NCBI RefSeq assembly: GCF_041435195.1
Contig: NZ_CP108106.1
Span: forward strand, 868,001 to 932,000
DNA: 64,000 nt
Direction of reading: 5' to 3'
Source of the DNA: Streptomyces sp. NBC_00224
GTDB taxonomy: Bacteria > Actinomycetota > Actinomycetes > Streptomycetales > Streptomycetaceae
Below, piece by piece: positions 1-9,254 of the stretch. The notes beneath the pieces were generated by a model. It saw only the letters and a list, made by a program, of their open reading frames with translations, was not told the origin of the DNA and did not search any database. The position numbers were made by a program, and so were the translations under genes. Every line of letters begins with the position of its first letter. Within the stretch, counting starts at the first letter, position 1.

Positions 1-3000
1 GGGTGCTGGCGCCGTCGGCGCGGATCGACGACAGTACGTTGTTGGCGAGGCCCAGATCGTGCTGGGTGCCCGCGAACCGCGGGCCGCGCACGCGCGCCCT
101 GACCTCGACGGTGACGTACTCCTTGAGGGCGGCGCCGAGCCCACTGTCGCCCACCCTGCCGACGCGGTCGAGCTGGATGCGCAGACCGGTGGTGGTGAGC
201 CGTTCCAGGGCGCTCTCGATCTGCGGCTGCGACAGCGCCTGGTACAGCTTGTGGGTGTTGCGCAGCGCGTTGGCGTAGTCGGCCTCGGCGGAGTCCTTGA
301 GGAGTCGGCCCTCGCGGAAGCCGTGCGGAGTGTCCTGGTCGGGCCGTACCACCAGGCGGGGATGGCGCTCCCACAGGCTTTCCAGCACCTGGTCGCGTAC
401 GCGCTCGATGAGCGAGGCGCGCCGCACCGGCTCGCCGCCGGCGTCCTGGGGCGCGGCCACCGCGTCGAGGGCGACGACCACGTGCGGCCCGAAGGTGCCC
501 GGCCGTTCGGCGGTGGGGAGGTAGGCGGGCGGACGGGGTTCCTGTGCGGTGTCGGTATGCCCGAGGTCACGCTGCCATCGGGCGAGCCGCCGTGCCTCGT
601 CGCGCGCCATCAGCACGGACGCGGTCAGGTGCGCGGGCTCGCGGTCGGCGCGCGGCGAGCGCCAGGTCTCCCCCAGCCTGCGGACCTCGACGCGGTAGCG
701 CACCTCGTAGACGCCCGAGTGACCGCGCGTGGTGAGGGTGCGGCCGATCTCGGCGGTGTTGCCGGTGAAGCTGCTCTCGGCGCGCTGCGTGGACCACGTC
801 AGCGCCCCGCCCGCCTGGACGCGAAGCTGCTGCGCCAGGCCGGGCACGGTCACGGCCGGGCCCAGTGTGCCGGTGAGGCTGCCGCCCTGGGTGCTGCGCC
901 GGTCGAGGACGGCGGAGACCCGGCCGGTGTCGGCCTTCTTCACCTCGGTCGTGTCGGACGCGGCGCTGAGCGTCGCCGACACCGGACGCAGGCGCAGCTC
1001 GGCGGCGCCCAGCCAGTGCGCGCCGGCCGGGTCCGCCGGGAGCGGTGCGCTCAGGACCGTGGCCTCGGTGGCCGGCCCCAGCAGGGTGCGCAGGCTCTCC
1101 GGCGAGAAGAAGGAGTCGAGGGCCCGGAGGGCCTCGCTGTCCGGCCCGGCCTCGGGGAACGCGGTGCGCGCCCACGTGTACAGGTCGCCGCCGGGGGCGA
1201 CGTCGAGGGGGACGAACAGGCGGGGCCGGTCGCCCGGGGCGAACCGGATGTGCTCGGGCATCCGGTCCGGGAGCACCGGCCGCACCGCGCTGTCCGGCGC
1301 CCGCCACACGAGCCCGCCGGTGATGCGGTACGCGGACTCCCGCACCGGGCCGGACGGTTGTCCGGACCGGTCCAGGGGTGCGGCGACGGCCCTGATGTAC
1401 AGGTCGTCGACGTGGACGTGGCTGCCGTCCTTGCCGACGGCGGTGCTGCTGGTCTGGGCGCGGTGTTCGAAGGCGTACTGGTAGGCGGGTTCCTTGCGGC
1501 GCACGGTGGCACCGACGGAGGCGTACGGGGCGACGGTGCCGGCTCCCGGGCCCAGCGGGAGGGTGGCGCCGAAGGACCGTGTCGCGCCGAGGGACTTGCT
1601 GTCCCCCGTGCCCGGACGGCTGCGGACCTCGGTGTCCACCTTGGTGTCCCCGGCGGCCTTCGCCTCTTCGCCGAGCGGGGTGTAGCGGCTCCAGTCGCCA
1701 TAGTTGGCGGCCTCCACGGTCAGTGTGTGCCGACCGCCGTCCTGGGTGGTGAAGGTGAAGGGGCGGCCGTGGAGGAAGGTGTGCGGGTTGTCGGCGAGCT
1801 CCCGCCGCAGCTCCTCCAGCGCGCCGGGGGCCGGGCGGACATCCGCGTGCAACTCCTCGACCAGCCGCTCGATCCCACGGAAGGCGAGCGCGCCGTGACC
1901 CGCCGAGCGGAGGTTGTACGGCAGTTCGGCCCCGTCGTCGAAGCGGACCAGGCCCTCGGGCCGGTGCTGGGGCGCGACCGCGTCGCGTGCCAGCGCCACG
2001 GGCCGCTCGGCGCCGGGGTCGTCGCCGGCGTGGACCGCGCGCGGGACGGCGTCCAGCTCCTCGCTCGCCCGCTGCCGTACGGCCTCGTCGCCAAGGTCGG
2101 GGAAGCGTCGGCGCACCGAGTACAGCAGCCGCTCGTACGCGTCGGCGGAGAGGCCGTCGAGGCTCCGGGGAGGCCGCGGCGGTGCGGTGACCGGTTCGGA
2201 GGTGGCGGGCGCGGGGCCGGGGTGGGGTACCGGGACCGGCTCGGGCTCATCGGGGACCGGCAGCGGCTCTCGCGCGTCCTCGCCCGCGGCGTCGGTGTCG
2301 GCGGCACGGGGGCGCTCGATGACCCTCTCGGACTCCTCCAGGCTGTTCCACGTGAAACCGGAGCCACGTCCCTTGGCCGTGGTGGAGGCGGCCGGAGCGG
2401 ACGAACTCGTGGACGGGGAGGCCGGGGCGTCGCCGGTGTCGGTGTGGGGGGCGGTGTCGCTGTCGTCGGAGAACGGCTCGCGCAGGGTGTCCTCGCCCTC
2501 CTCCAGCTCGCCCGTCCGCTCGCTCGTCCGGGACATCTGCCCGATGTCCGATCCTTCGGCGCCACCGGCACGCGAGGGCCCCTGGGACGCGCCGTCGTCC
2601 GTGTCCGAGCCGTCGCCCTGCAAGGCCTGCAACCGGGCCCGCATGAGGTCGTCGAAGTCCTGCTCCGCCTGGCCACGGACGACCGCTCCCCCGTCTCCGT
2701 CGCCGTCCGAGGGGTGGTCCGGGTCGCGCGGCGGCAGGTCCTCGCCCACGCCGTCGCCGAGGTCGCGCCCCGCGGCGCCGGGGCCCCGGCCCAGCCGCTC
2801 CAGCCGTTCCGAGAGCGTCGCGCTGTCCTTGGCGGCGGCCCTGCGCGCCTCGGTGGACAGACCGTCGAGAGCCTGGTCGATACGGTCGTTGAGCGGGCGC
2901 AGCGGATCGGGGGCCCTGAGCGCCCGGTCCAGCCGGTTGCGTCCGACTTCCCGCAGCACCCGGGTCTCCGCCTGATACTCCTCGATCAGCTTCTGCGTGG

Positions 3001-6000
3001 CCTCGGTGTCACCGGCGGCCTCGTCGAATCGGGACAGCCATGCGGCGCGCTCCCGTTCCGTTCGCTCCGCGCCGACGGGGTCGCCCTCGCGAAGGGCACG
3101 CAGCTCGGCCTCACGCCGCAACTCCTGCACCCGGGCGTCGTGTTGCCGGTCGAGCCGGTCACGGGCGGCCTCGTCGTCGGCGTGCGCGTAACGCTCCGCC
3201 CACCGCTCGCGCTCGGCCTGCGGCATGTCGACGAGGTTCTGGTGTCCGGCGCGCACGCGCGCGTCGAAGTCGGCGGACTCCTCGGTACGGGAGCCAGACC
3301 CGTCCTCGCTCCGGTCCGGTGGAGCGGGCGCCTCGCCCTGCTCGTTCGGGGTCTGGTCGCCGAGTCGTTCGGGGTCGGCGTCGGGGCGCGAGCCGGGTCC
3401 CAGCGCCTCCAGGCGTCGGCGCAGCGCGGCCAGGTCCGCGTCCGCCTCGGCGTCCCGCATGCGCAGCGGGTCGTGGCGGCGCTGCAGGCGTTCCCACTCC
3501 AAGGAGTTGCCGGCGTCGTCAGGGCGCAGTTCGTCGAAGCGCCTTCGCAGGCCGGCCTGTTCGCGCTCGTCGTCGGTGCGTGTGCGGTCCAGGCGGCGCT
3601 GGGTGTCGAGGTCGCCCAGCGCGGCCGTACGCCGCTCGTACTGCTCCCTCAGTTCCTCGCTGAGGCCGTCGCGTTCCAACCTCCTTTGCCAGTGCTCCAG
3701 TTCCCGCTCGCCCGCGCCCATTTCCCGCAGCCGCTCGACCCGTTGTGCGCCATCGAGGCGGGAGAGCTCGGCACGGTACTCGCCGTCCAGCCGGGCCGCC
3801 TGTTCGGCCGTCATCTCGGCGCCACGCCGCAGCGACCACAGGTCGCTGCGGTCCGGGTCCATGCCGAGGCGTCGCTCGTGGTCCCGGTGGAGGCGGTCCA
3901 GGCGCTCGTCGAGCGCCCGCTCGTCCATCGGCCGGTGTGCCGGGTCGGCGTCGGCGCCGCCGCCCCGCCCGCCGAGTTCCGTCCGCAGGGCCCCCAGCCG
4001 CCGCTCGTATGTGTCGATGAGCGCGGCGGTCTCCTGGGCGGGGCGGCCCTCCAGGGCCGACGTCTCGATGTCGACCGCGTGTCCCAGCCATTCGCTGCGG
4101 CGCATGCCGAGCTCCGAGACGCGTCGGTATCCGGCGTCGATGTGACGGCGGAAGTCCGCGAGGCGGGTGTCGAGCCCGGCGACGGCGACATCGCGCTGGA
4201 GCGAGCGGAGCGCGGCGGCCGCCTCGGAATGACGCCCGGCCGCGGTGTCCTGGCTGATCTGCTCCATGCGTTCGCGGACGTCGGCGCGGTCGAGGCCGGC
4301 CTTGCGCGCCTGGGTGGAGAGGTGTTCCAGGGCCCGCGCGACCCTCGTGTCCGTCCGGTCGGCGGGGGCGCCGCGCGGCACCTGGGGAAGGTCGAGGTCC
4401 ATCGGCGAGCCGTCCGGCACGTCCGGCAGCTCGGCCGGCACACGTGACGCCCGGTCCAGGTCGCCGAGGCCCTCGCCGTCCACGTCCGCGAAGGGCAACT
4501 CGTCCAGCAGCGCGTCCAGTTCACCCCGGTCACCATGTGCTTGCCGGGGTGTGTCCGGGCGCGCCTGGGACCTCTCGGCTGCCGGGCCCCGATCGGAATC
4601 GAGCGAGTCGAGGAGTTCGAGGGTTGCCAGGTCCTGCGGCGTGGCGTCGGTGTCGTCCCCGGCAGGGCGCGTGCGGTCCGCCCCTTCGGCCTCCTCGGGC
4701 AGCGGCTCGCCCCGCCCGTGTTCTTGCTCCTCGCTCAGCGCGTCCCGATGGGCGCGCCGCAACTCCTCCAGCCGGTCGGGGCGGCCGTGGTAGTCGGGGC
4801 CGCTGCCGTGGAGCCGGTCCAGGCGCTCACGCAGCCCGGCGTACTGGTCGGAGTCGTCCGGGGCATCGGCGCTGGCCTTGCGCAGCTCGTCGAGGCGCCG
4901 CCGCAGCGACTCGTCGGAGTCCTCGCCGGACCTGCGGGGCCCTGCGTCACGATCGGAAGTGCCGCGCCCGTCAGCGCCGTCGGCGCTCTCCAGGAAGTCG
5001 TGGACCAGCCTGCGGCGAAGAGCATCCTCGCGCGTCCGTGCGGCGCGCTCCCCCACCAGGTGCTCGCGTGCCTCCCGCACCATGCCGGATACGTCCATGG
5101 CTGGGTCGGTACGTACGGCCAGTGCGAGGTCGTCCGCGATCTCCCGTACGCCGCGCACGGGTTCGGGGCCGTCCGCATCGAGCGGCCCCGCGCCTCGGTG
5201 GCCGTCCAGCTCCGCACGGGACTGGACCTCCAGTTGCTTGAGGGTGGTGATCTCCCGCAGCGCGGTCGGCGCGTCCCCCTCGGCCAGTGCTTCCTCGATC
5301 CGGTCCAGGACATCGGCCCGGTCCGGCCCGCTCTCCGCGCCCGGGTCGGCGTCGGGGGCCTTGGGCCAGTGCTCGCTCAGCGGGTCGCCCATGTCGGGGC
5401 CGTCAGAGACCCGGTGCTCGGCGTCGCCGCTCCCGTCCGGCGTGTGCCGGGTACCGGATCCCAGGGTGTCCTGCCCGTTGCCGTCGCCGGAGTCCGCCGC
5501 TGTCTGCGGGCGGCCGCCCGAGAGGTCCGGGCCGTCCGAGCTGGTCGGAACCCGGGTCGGGGCGGGGGCCGCGGCCGGTGTGGGCGCCGCGGTCGTGGCC
5601 GATGCCGGTGCCGGGGCGGGCCGCTGGGCCGGGCGGGGCGGCTCGGCCACCGGGGTCGGTCCGCCGCCGTCGCCACCACCGGCCCCGACCGTCAGGGGCC
5701 GTACGGGAGCGGGGACGGGCCCCTCGTCGCCCTCGGTGTACCCGATGCCCTCATCGAGCACGTCCGGGTCCTCGTACCGAACGCCGCCGTCCACGTCCAG
5801 GTACCGCAGCCCCGTGTCCTGGCCGTCGCGGCCCTGGTGGTCGGGCGAGGGGCTGTCGCCGCCCGGGCCGCCTTCGTTGGTGTGTTCCGTGGCGGGTGAG
5901 GTGTGCCGGGCATCGCCGTCGCCGCTTTTGGAGGCGGTGGCGTTGCCCTCGGTGCCGCCCGAGGAGACCGTGGAGACCTTCTCGGCGACCGGGACCGGCG

Positions 6001-7657
6001 CGGCCCCCTCGCCCTCTCCCGAGGCGCCGCCCTTGCCCGAACCGCCCGACGTACGCGGCGGCTTGATGTCCGGCACCGGCGGGGCCGCCGGTGCAGCGCC
6101 TCCGCCCGCGCCGCCCATGGCGTGGATGCCGTGGGCGATGCCATGGCCCAGGAGACCGCCCACGGCTCCGGCCACCGGGGTGAAACCGGTGACCTTGAAC
6201 TCGTGCTCGGGGCTGAAGAGCAGGTTGTACATGCCCTCGGTGACGGCTTGGTGCCCGGCGTCCGAGCCGATGTTGCCGAGCAGGTTTCCGATCTTGTATC
6301 CGGCGTCGCCGGGCAGGTGCTTGCCGATGCCGTGCACCAGCGCTTCCGGCAGGTCGTGGGAGAACGCCTGCATCCCGGTGGTACCGAACTTGCCCGCGTA
6401 CGGCTCCAGGACGTCGCCCAGCGACCGCGTCAGCCCCTGCCAACCGCCCTTGCCCGCCCAGTTGGTGACGAAGGCCTCGCCGTACTCCCGGCCGAGGGCG
6501 CCGGCCGTGGTCTTCCCGAGCGTGCCGCCCAGGTGCTTCTCGAAGATCTTGCCGAAGTCGTTGACGACGAGTTCCCCGGCCATGCCCCGGACCGCCCCGG
6601 CGGTCGCACCCCTGGTCACCCCGCCCATGGCGGGGGCGGTCTTGCCGAGCACCTTGCCGATGTCGCGGCCCAGTTCGCGGGCGACTTCCGGGGTGATGAG
6701 GCTGCCGCCGGCCTTGCCCGCGGCGTTCCCTCCGGCCCTGCCGCCCGCGCCGCCGCCGAGGTCGCCCAGCGCGCCGCCCGCGCCCTTGCCTCCCGCACCG
6801 GCCGCGCCCTTGCCCGCGCCGCCAAGACCCCGCGCGCCGCCCTTCGGCAGGTTCTTCAGACCGCCGTCCAGGATGTCGTCCAGACCACGCCCCGCACCGC
6901 CGCCGAAGCTCTTGAACAGCCGCTCGCCCAGATCCCCGGAGAGCTTCTTGCCCAGCCCCTTGCCGAACAGGTTGCCGAGCAGTTTGCCGAGTCCCTCACC
7001 GAGCACCGAGAACGGCCCGCCCAGCAGACCGCCGATGGCACCGAACTTCACCGCGTCCAGCGTGAACTGCTTGTTCCACTCCGTACGGTTGCCCATGCCC
7101 ATCTGCGTGAGCTGGAGGACCGCGTCGAGCAGCAGACCCCCGGCGATCCCGATGATCATCTGCAGGACGATCTGGGTGAACAGGAAGCGGGCCAGCAGGA
7201 TCACCGCCACGCGGAACTCCGCCGCCAGCAGCGCCAGCCACGCCTCCGAGAGGCCACCGGTGACGGAAAGCAGGGCCTGGGCGAGGGCGATCTGAGCGAT
7301 CAGCAGCACGAGTTGGCCGAAGATGGCCCACTTGGTGTACTCGACGTCGGCAGCGGTCTTGAAGGCGTTCTCGGCCAGGGCCTCGGCCTCCTTCTTGGCA
7401 TGGCCCAGCACACTGTTGTCACCGCCGACGAACTGGTTGGCGTACTCCAGGAAGCCGGTCGCCGTCTCGCCCTCGAAGTCCGCCTGCACCTGGCGGACCA
7501 CTTCCCGCAGGAGTTCTTCGAGCTGGCCGAACTTCTCGGCGGCCTGCCGGTACTCACGGCTGACCTCGCGCAGCTCGTCCTCGTTCGCCTGCGGGAAGTC
7601 CACGCCGCTCAACGTCTTCAGGAACGTCGCCCAGCCGCCGGATATCTCAATCGCCAT
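1..7657 (-). CDS. Giant type VII secretion (CpnT/ESX-like N-terminus) effector candidate, C-terminus beyond window
   Basis: One minus-strand frame is open from an ATG at 7657 to the window edge, at least 2,552 codons with no stop. Residues 1 to about 105 are a helical WXG100-like domain of the kind seen at the N-terminus of CpnT-like proteins (MAIEISGGWATFLK start). Residues 110-190 contain hydrophobic helices, and about 200-480 are Gly/Ala-rich. Residues about 525-750 form a Pro/Thr/Gly/Asp linker, and 780-1670 are strongly charged Arg/Glu/Asp/Leu helices, probably coiled coil. From about 1,900 onward it changes to strand-rich sequence such as PFTFTTQDGGRHTLTVEAA. It is the last gene of a leftward set of secretion-associated genes, so it is probably the main cargo. 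Giant Streptomyces proteins of similar plan often carry an enzymatic tip; none is visible here because the C-terminus is missing. The long plus-strand ORFs over it are codon-aligned antisense. Confidence 0.85.
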   Translation of the reverse strand, partial: MAIEISGGWATFLKTLSGVDFPQANEDELREVSREYRQAAEKFGQLEELLREVVRQVQADFEGETATGFLEYANQFVGGDNSVLGHAKKEAEALAENAFKTAADVEYTKWAIFGQLVLLIAQIALAQALLSVTGGLSEAWLALLAAEFRVAVILLARFLFTQIVLQMIIGIAGGLLLDAVLQLTQMGMGNRTEWNKQFTLDAVKFGAIGGLLGGPFSVLGEGLGKLLGNLFGKGLGKKLSGDLGERLFKSFGGGAGRGLDDILDGGLKNLPKGGARGLGGAGKGAAGAGGKGAGGALGDLGGGAGGRAGGNAAGKAGGSLITPEVARELGRDIGKVLGKTAPAMGGVTRGATAGAVRGMAGELVVNDFGKIFEKHLGGTLGKTTAGALGREYGEAFVTNWAGKGGWQGLTRSLGDVLEPYAGKFGTTGMQAFSHDLPEALVHGIGKHLPGDAGYKIGNLLGNIGSDAGHQAVTEGMYNLLFSPEHEFKVTGFTPVAGAVGGLLGHGIAHGIHAMGGAGGGAAPAAPPVPDIKPPRTSGGSGKGGASGEGEGAAPVPVAEKVSTVSSGGTEGNATASKSGDGDARHTSPATEHTNEGGPGGDSPSPDHQGRDGQDTGLRYLDVDGGVRYEDPDVLDEGIGYTEGDEGPVPAPVRPLTVGAGGGDGGGPTPVAEPPRPAQRPAPAPASATTAAPTPAAAPAPTRVPTSSDGPDLSGGRPQTAADSGDGNGQDTLGSGTRHTPDGSGDAEHRVSDGPDMGDPLSEHWPKAPDADPGAESGPDRADVLDRIEEALAEGDAPTALREITTLKQLEVQSRAELDGHRGAGPLDADGPEPVRGVREIADDLALAVRTDPAMDVSGMVREAREHLVGERAARTREDALRRRLVHDFLESADGADGRGTSDRDAGPRRSGEDSDESLRRRLDELRKASADAPDDSDQYAGLRERLDRLHGSGPDYHGRPDRLEELRRAHRDALSEEQEHGRGEPLPEEAEGADRTRPAGDDTDATPQDLATLELLDSLDSDRGPAAERSQARPDTPRQAHGDRGELDALLDELPFADVDGEGLGDLDRASRVPAELPDVPDGSPMDLDLPQVPRGAPADRTDTRVARALEHLSTQARKAGLDRADVRERMEQISQDTAAGRHSEAAAALRSLQRDVAVAGLDTRLADFRRHIDAGYRRVSELGMRRSEWLGHAVDIETSALEGRPAQETAALIDTYERRLGALRTELGGRGGGADADPAHRPMDERALDERLDRLHRDHERRLGMDPDRSDLWSLRRGAEMTAEQAARLDGEYRAELSRLDGAQRVERLREMGAGERELEHWQRRLERDGLSEELREQYERRTAALGDLDTQRRLDRTRTDDEREQAGLRRRFDELRPDDAGNSLEWERLQRRHDPLRMRDAEADADLAALRRRLEALGPGSRPDADPERLGDQTPNEQGEAPAPPDRSEDGSGSRTEESADFDARVRAGHQNLVDMPQAERERWAERYAHADDEAARDRLDRQHDARVQELRREAELRALREGDPVGAERTERERAAWLSRFDEAAGDTEATQKLIEEYQAETRVLREVGRNRLDRALRAPDPLRPLNDRIDQALDGLSTEARRAAAKDSATLSERLERLGRGPGAAGRDLGDGVGEDLPPRDPDHPSDGDGDGGAVVRGQAEQDFDDLMRARLQALQGDGSDTDDGASQGPSRAGGAEGSDIGQMSRTSERTGELEEGEDTLREPFSDDSDTAPHTDTGDAPASPSTSSSAPAASTTAKGRGSGFTWNSLEESERVIERPRAADTDAAGEDAREPLPVPDEPEPVPVPHPGPAPATSEPVTAPPRPPRSLDGLSADAYERLLYSVRRRFPDLGDEAVRQRASEELDAVPRAVHAGDDPGAERPVALARDAVAPQHRPEGLVRFDDGAELPYNLRSAGHGALAFRGIERLVEELHADVRPAPGALEELRRELADNPHTFLHGRPFTFTTQDGGRHTLTVEAANYGDWSRYTPLGEEAKAAGDTKVDTEVRSRPGTGDSKSLGATRSFGATLPLGPGAGTVAPYASVGATVRRKEPAYQYAFEHRAQTSSTAVGKDGSHVHVDDLYIRAVAAPLDRSGQPSGPVRESAYRITGGLVWRAPDSAVRPVLPDRMPEHIRFAPGDRPRLFVPLDVAPGGDLYTWARTAFPEAGPDSEALRALDSFFSPESLRTLLGPATEATVLSAPLPADPAGAHWLGAAELRLRPVSATLSAASDTTEVKKADTGRVSAVLDRRSTQGGSLTGTLGPAVTVPGLAQQLRVQAGGALTWSTQRAESSFTGNTAEIGRTLTTRGHSGVYEVRYRVEVRRLGETWRSPRADREPAHLTASVLMARDEARRLARWQRDLGHTDTAQEPRPPAYLPTAERPGTFGPHVVVALDAVAAPQDAGGEPVRRASLIERVRDQVLESLWERHPRLVVRPDQDTPHGFREGRLLKDSAEADYANALRNTHKLYQALSQPQIESALERLTTTGLRIQLDRVGRVGDSGLGAALKEYVTVEVRARVRGPRFAGTQHDLGLANNVLSSIRADGAST

Positions 7658-7755
7658 CGTGTACTGCCGTGGTCCGTCCGTGTACTAACGCCAAGTGGGG
7701 GGTGTGCTGCCATGAGCCGGTGCGAGGGGGCGGGCCGGTGGGGCCGGGCGCCGCG

Positions 7756-8088
7756 TCAGCCGTGCAGGCCCTTGGCGATCCGGTCGGCATCCGTCTCCGC
7801 GTCGTTCAGGCCGTCCGCCGCGCCCTTGCCGCTGGCCCCGAACCGCTCCAGGAGGTCGGAGAACGCGTCGAGCCCGGTCGAGAGGCCCTTGCCGTGCTCC
7901 TCGACGAACTTGTGGTACTCCTTCGCGTACGCGTCGTCCCGCCCGCCGGCGGTCTTGTTCTGTACGTTGATGTGCTCGATCAGGGTGTGGAGGTCGGCGG
8001 TGATGGTGGACATCTCGCCGAACTGGGCGAAGCGTTCGGCGAGGTTGTCGGGGATGGCCATCCGGCCGCCGCCGTGGTTCTCAGGCAT
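7756..8088 (-). CDS. Small helical secretion-associated protein
   Basis: A 110-residue, mostly helical, soluble protein with no signal peptide. The start is the ATG at 8088, which overlaps the TGA of the upstream YbaB-like gene (ATGCCTGA), so translation is probably coupled. It contains repeated short acidic and basic helices (YAKEYHKFVEEHGKGL, LDAFSDLLERFG) and is similar in size to WXG100 proteins, but I see no clear WXG turn. It lies directly before the giant effector gene with a 98-bp gap, which suggests a partner or chaperone for that cargo. I do not recognise a named family. Confidence 0.7.
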   Translation of the reverse strand: MPENHGGGRMAIPDNLAERFAQFGEMSTITADLHTLIEHINVQNKTAGGRDDAYAKEYHKFVEEHGKGLSTGLDAFSDLLERFGASGKGAADGLNDAETDADRIAKGLHG

Positions 8089-8548
8089 CGAACTCCTCCT
8101 CGTCCCGCCGACGCGCGGCAGACCGGCCGGCGGGCGCGGTCTCCCCCAGCAGACCGGCGGCCAGCCCGTCGGGGCGCATGGCCCGCAGCGGCGCCAGCAG
8201 GTCCTCGATGCCGCTGCCTCCGAACAGCCCCTGCGCGAGGTCGCCCTGTTCACCCACCAGCGGCCGTACGCTCTTGCCCACCTTGGCCGTCACGGCGTCC
8301 CGGGCCTCGTTGACGGTGGATTTGACGAGGTCGGCGAGCTGGGCGGGGGGCAGTGTGCGGAACTCCTCGGTGTGGAACTTCAGATCGGTGAGTCGTCCGC
8401 CCGAGTCGACGGTGGCGCTCACCAGTCGGCCCCTGGAGGTGGCCGAGCCGGTGACGGTGGCGAGTTCGGCCTGCATCTCCTGCACCCGGCGGGTGTGCGC
8501 GGCCAAGTCGGCCATCGCCTCTTCGAGTTGCTGCTCCAACGATGCCAT
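8081..8548 (-). CDS. YbaB/EbfC-like nucleoid-associated family protein of a type VII locus
   Basis: A 155-residue protein beginning with a long coiled helix (MASLEQQLEEAMADL) followed by the YbaB-type beta segment (SATVDSGGRLTDLKF) and a second helix (LADLVKSTVNEARDAVTAK), then a charged low-complexity tail. This order is that of YbaB/EbfC proteins. In actinobacterial ESX loci, divergent YbaB-like proteins (the EspL type) occur as secretion-associated factors rather than plain DNA binders. The ATG at 8548 shares its A with the TGA of the upstream gene (TGATG), so the two are coupled. DNA binding is known for the family but is not shown here. Confidence 0.75.
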   Translation of the reverse strand: MASLEQQLEEAMADLAAHTRRVQEMQAELATVTGSATSRGRLVSATVDSGGRLTDLKFHTEEFRTLPPAQLADLVKSTVNEARDAVTAKVGKSVRPLVGEQGDLAQGLFGGSGIEDLLAPLRAMRPDGLAAGLLGETAPAGRSAARRRDEEEFDA

Positions 8549-9189
8549 CAGGTATTTCCTCTTCCGTTCGCGCGGGCGGTGACGGCCGCGACGGCGTTCT
8601 CCAGGTCGGCCACCGACAGACGCGCCGGGACGGGTCCGGCCGGGTTGACGCAGAGCTCGTAGCCGTCCGGCACCCACGCGAAGACCTCTTCGGCGGGCAG
8701 CAGCTGATGGGCGAGTGCGCCGGCGGCGTGCAGATGTACGGCTTGGCTGAACACCGGGACGACGGGGGTGCCGTCGGGGGCGCAGGCGAGGACCGGGCCT
8801 CCGTGGGGCGCGGTGAGCACCGCCAGCCGTGCCTGGACGACGGCGATGGCGACGTCCTCGTGCGGACCGTAACCGGTGGCGGCGAGCTGGGCGGCGGCGT
8901 CGACCGGGTCCGTGGGCCGGGGCCAGCCCATCATGGCCGGCGAGGGCCGGTAGGCGGTGTTGTCCTGCCATTCGACGATCTCGCCCCGGCTGTCCGAGCG
9001 CCACTGGCCGAGGACGGCCCATACCGGCGGGGCCTCGTCCTCCTCCTCGTGGCGTGCGCGCCATGCCGGGTCGAGCATGCCGAACCAGTGGTCGGGGGCG
9101 CGCCGGGCGGCTTCCCGCACGTCCTCGGGGGGCTCCGGCACAGCGGCCGCGTCCGCGGCTCCGCGCGGTTGCGCGGTGGTGGTGTTCAT
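8548..9189 (-). CDS. Type VII secretion-associated hypothetical protein
   Basis: A 213-residue soluble protein. The chosen ATG at 9189 begins MNTTTAQPRG; the open frame extends further upstream but that part reads as low-complexity shadow. The centre holds a tryptophan-rich segment (PDHWFGMLDPAWRARHEEE, WAVLGQWRSD) and a C-terminal half resembling SseB-type domains (VPVFSQAVHLHAAG, WVPDGYELCVNPAGP). The genes around it are all secretion-linked, and it is translationally coupled to the YbaB-like gene. An SseB-like accessory role is an inference from those segments; the exact function is unknown. Confidence 0.7.
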   Translation of the reverse strand: MNTTTAQPRGAADAAAVPEPPEDVREAARRAPDHWFGMLDPAWRARHEEEDEAPPVWAVLGQWRSDSRGEIVEWQDNTAYRPSPAMMGWPRPTDPVDAAAQLAATGYGPHEDVAIAVVQARLAVLTAPHGGPVLACAPDGTPVVPVFSQAVHLHAAGALAHQLLPAEEVFAWVPDGYELCVNPAGPVPARLSVADLENAVAAVTARANGRGNT

Positions 9190-9254
9190 CGTTCCGTCTT
9201 CTCGTGGTTCGTTCTCGCGCTCGTGTCCCGGGCCGTCCGGCGGCCGCGCCTCGC

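Noticed and set aside
59..8662. Very long plus-strand ORFs (59-4447, 4535-5899, 5903-8662)
   Set aside because: They are codon-register antisense to the minus-strand effector and accessory genes: plus-strand stops would need TTA, CTA or TCA codons on the minus strand, which are rare at this G+C. They have no domains or ribosome sites.
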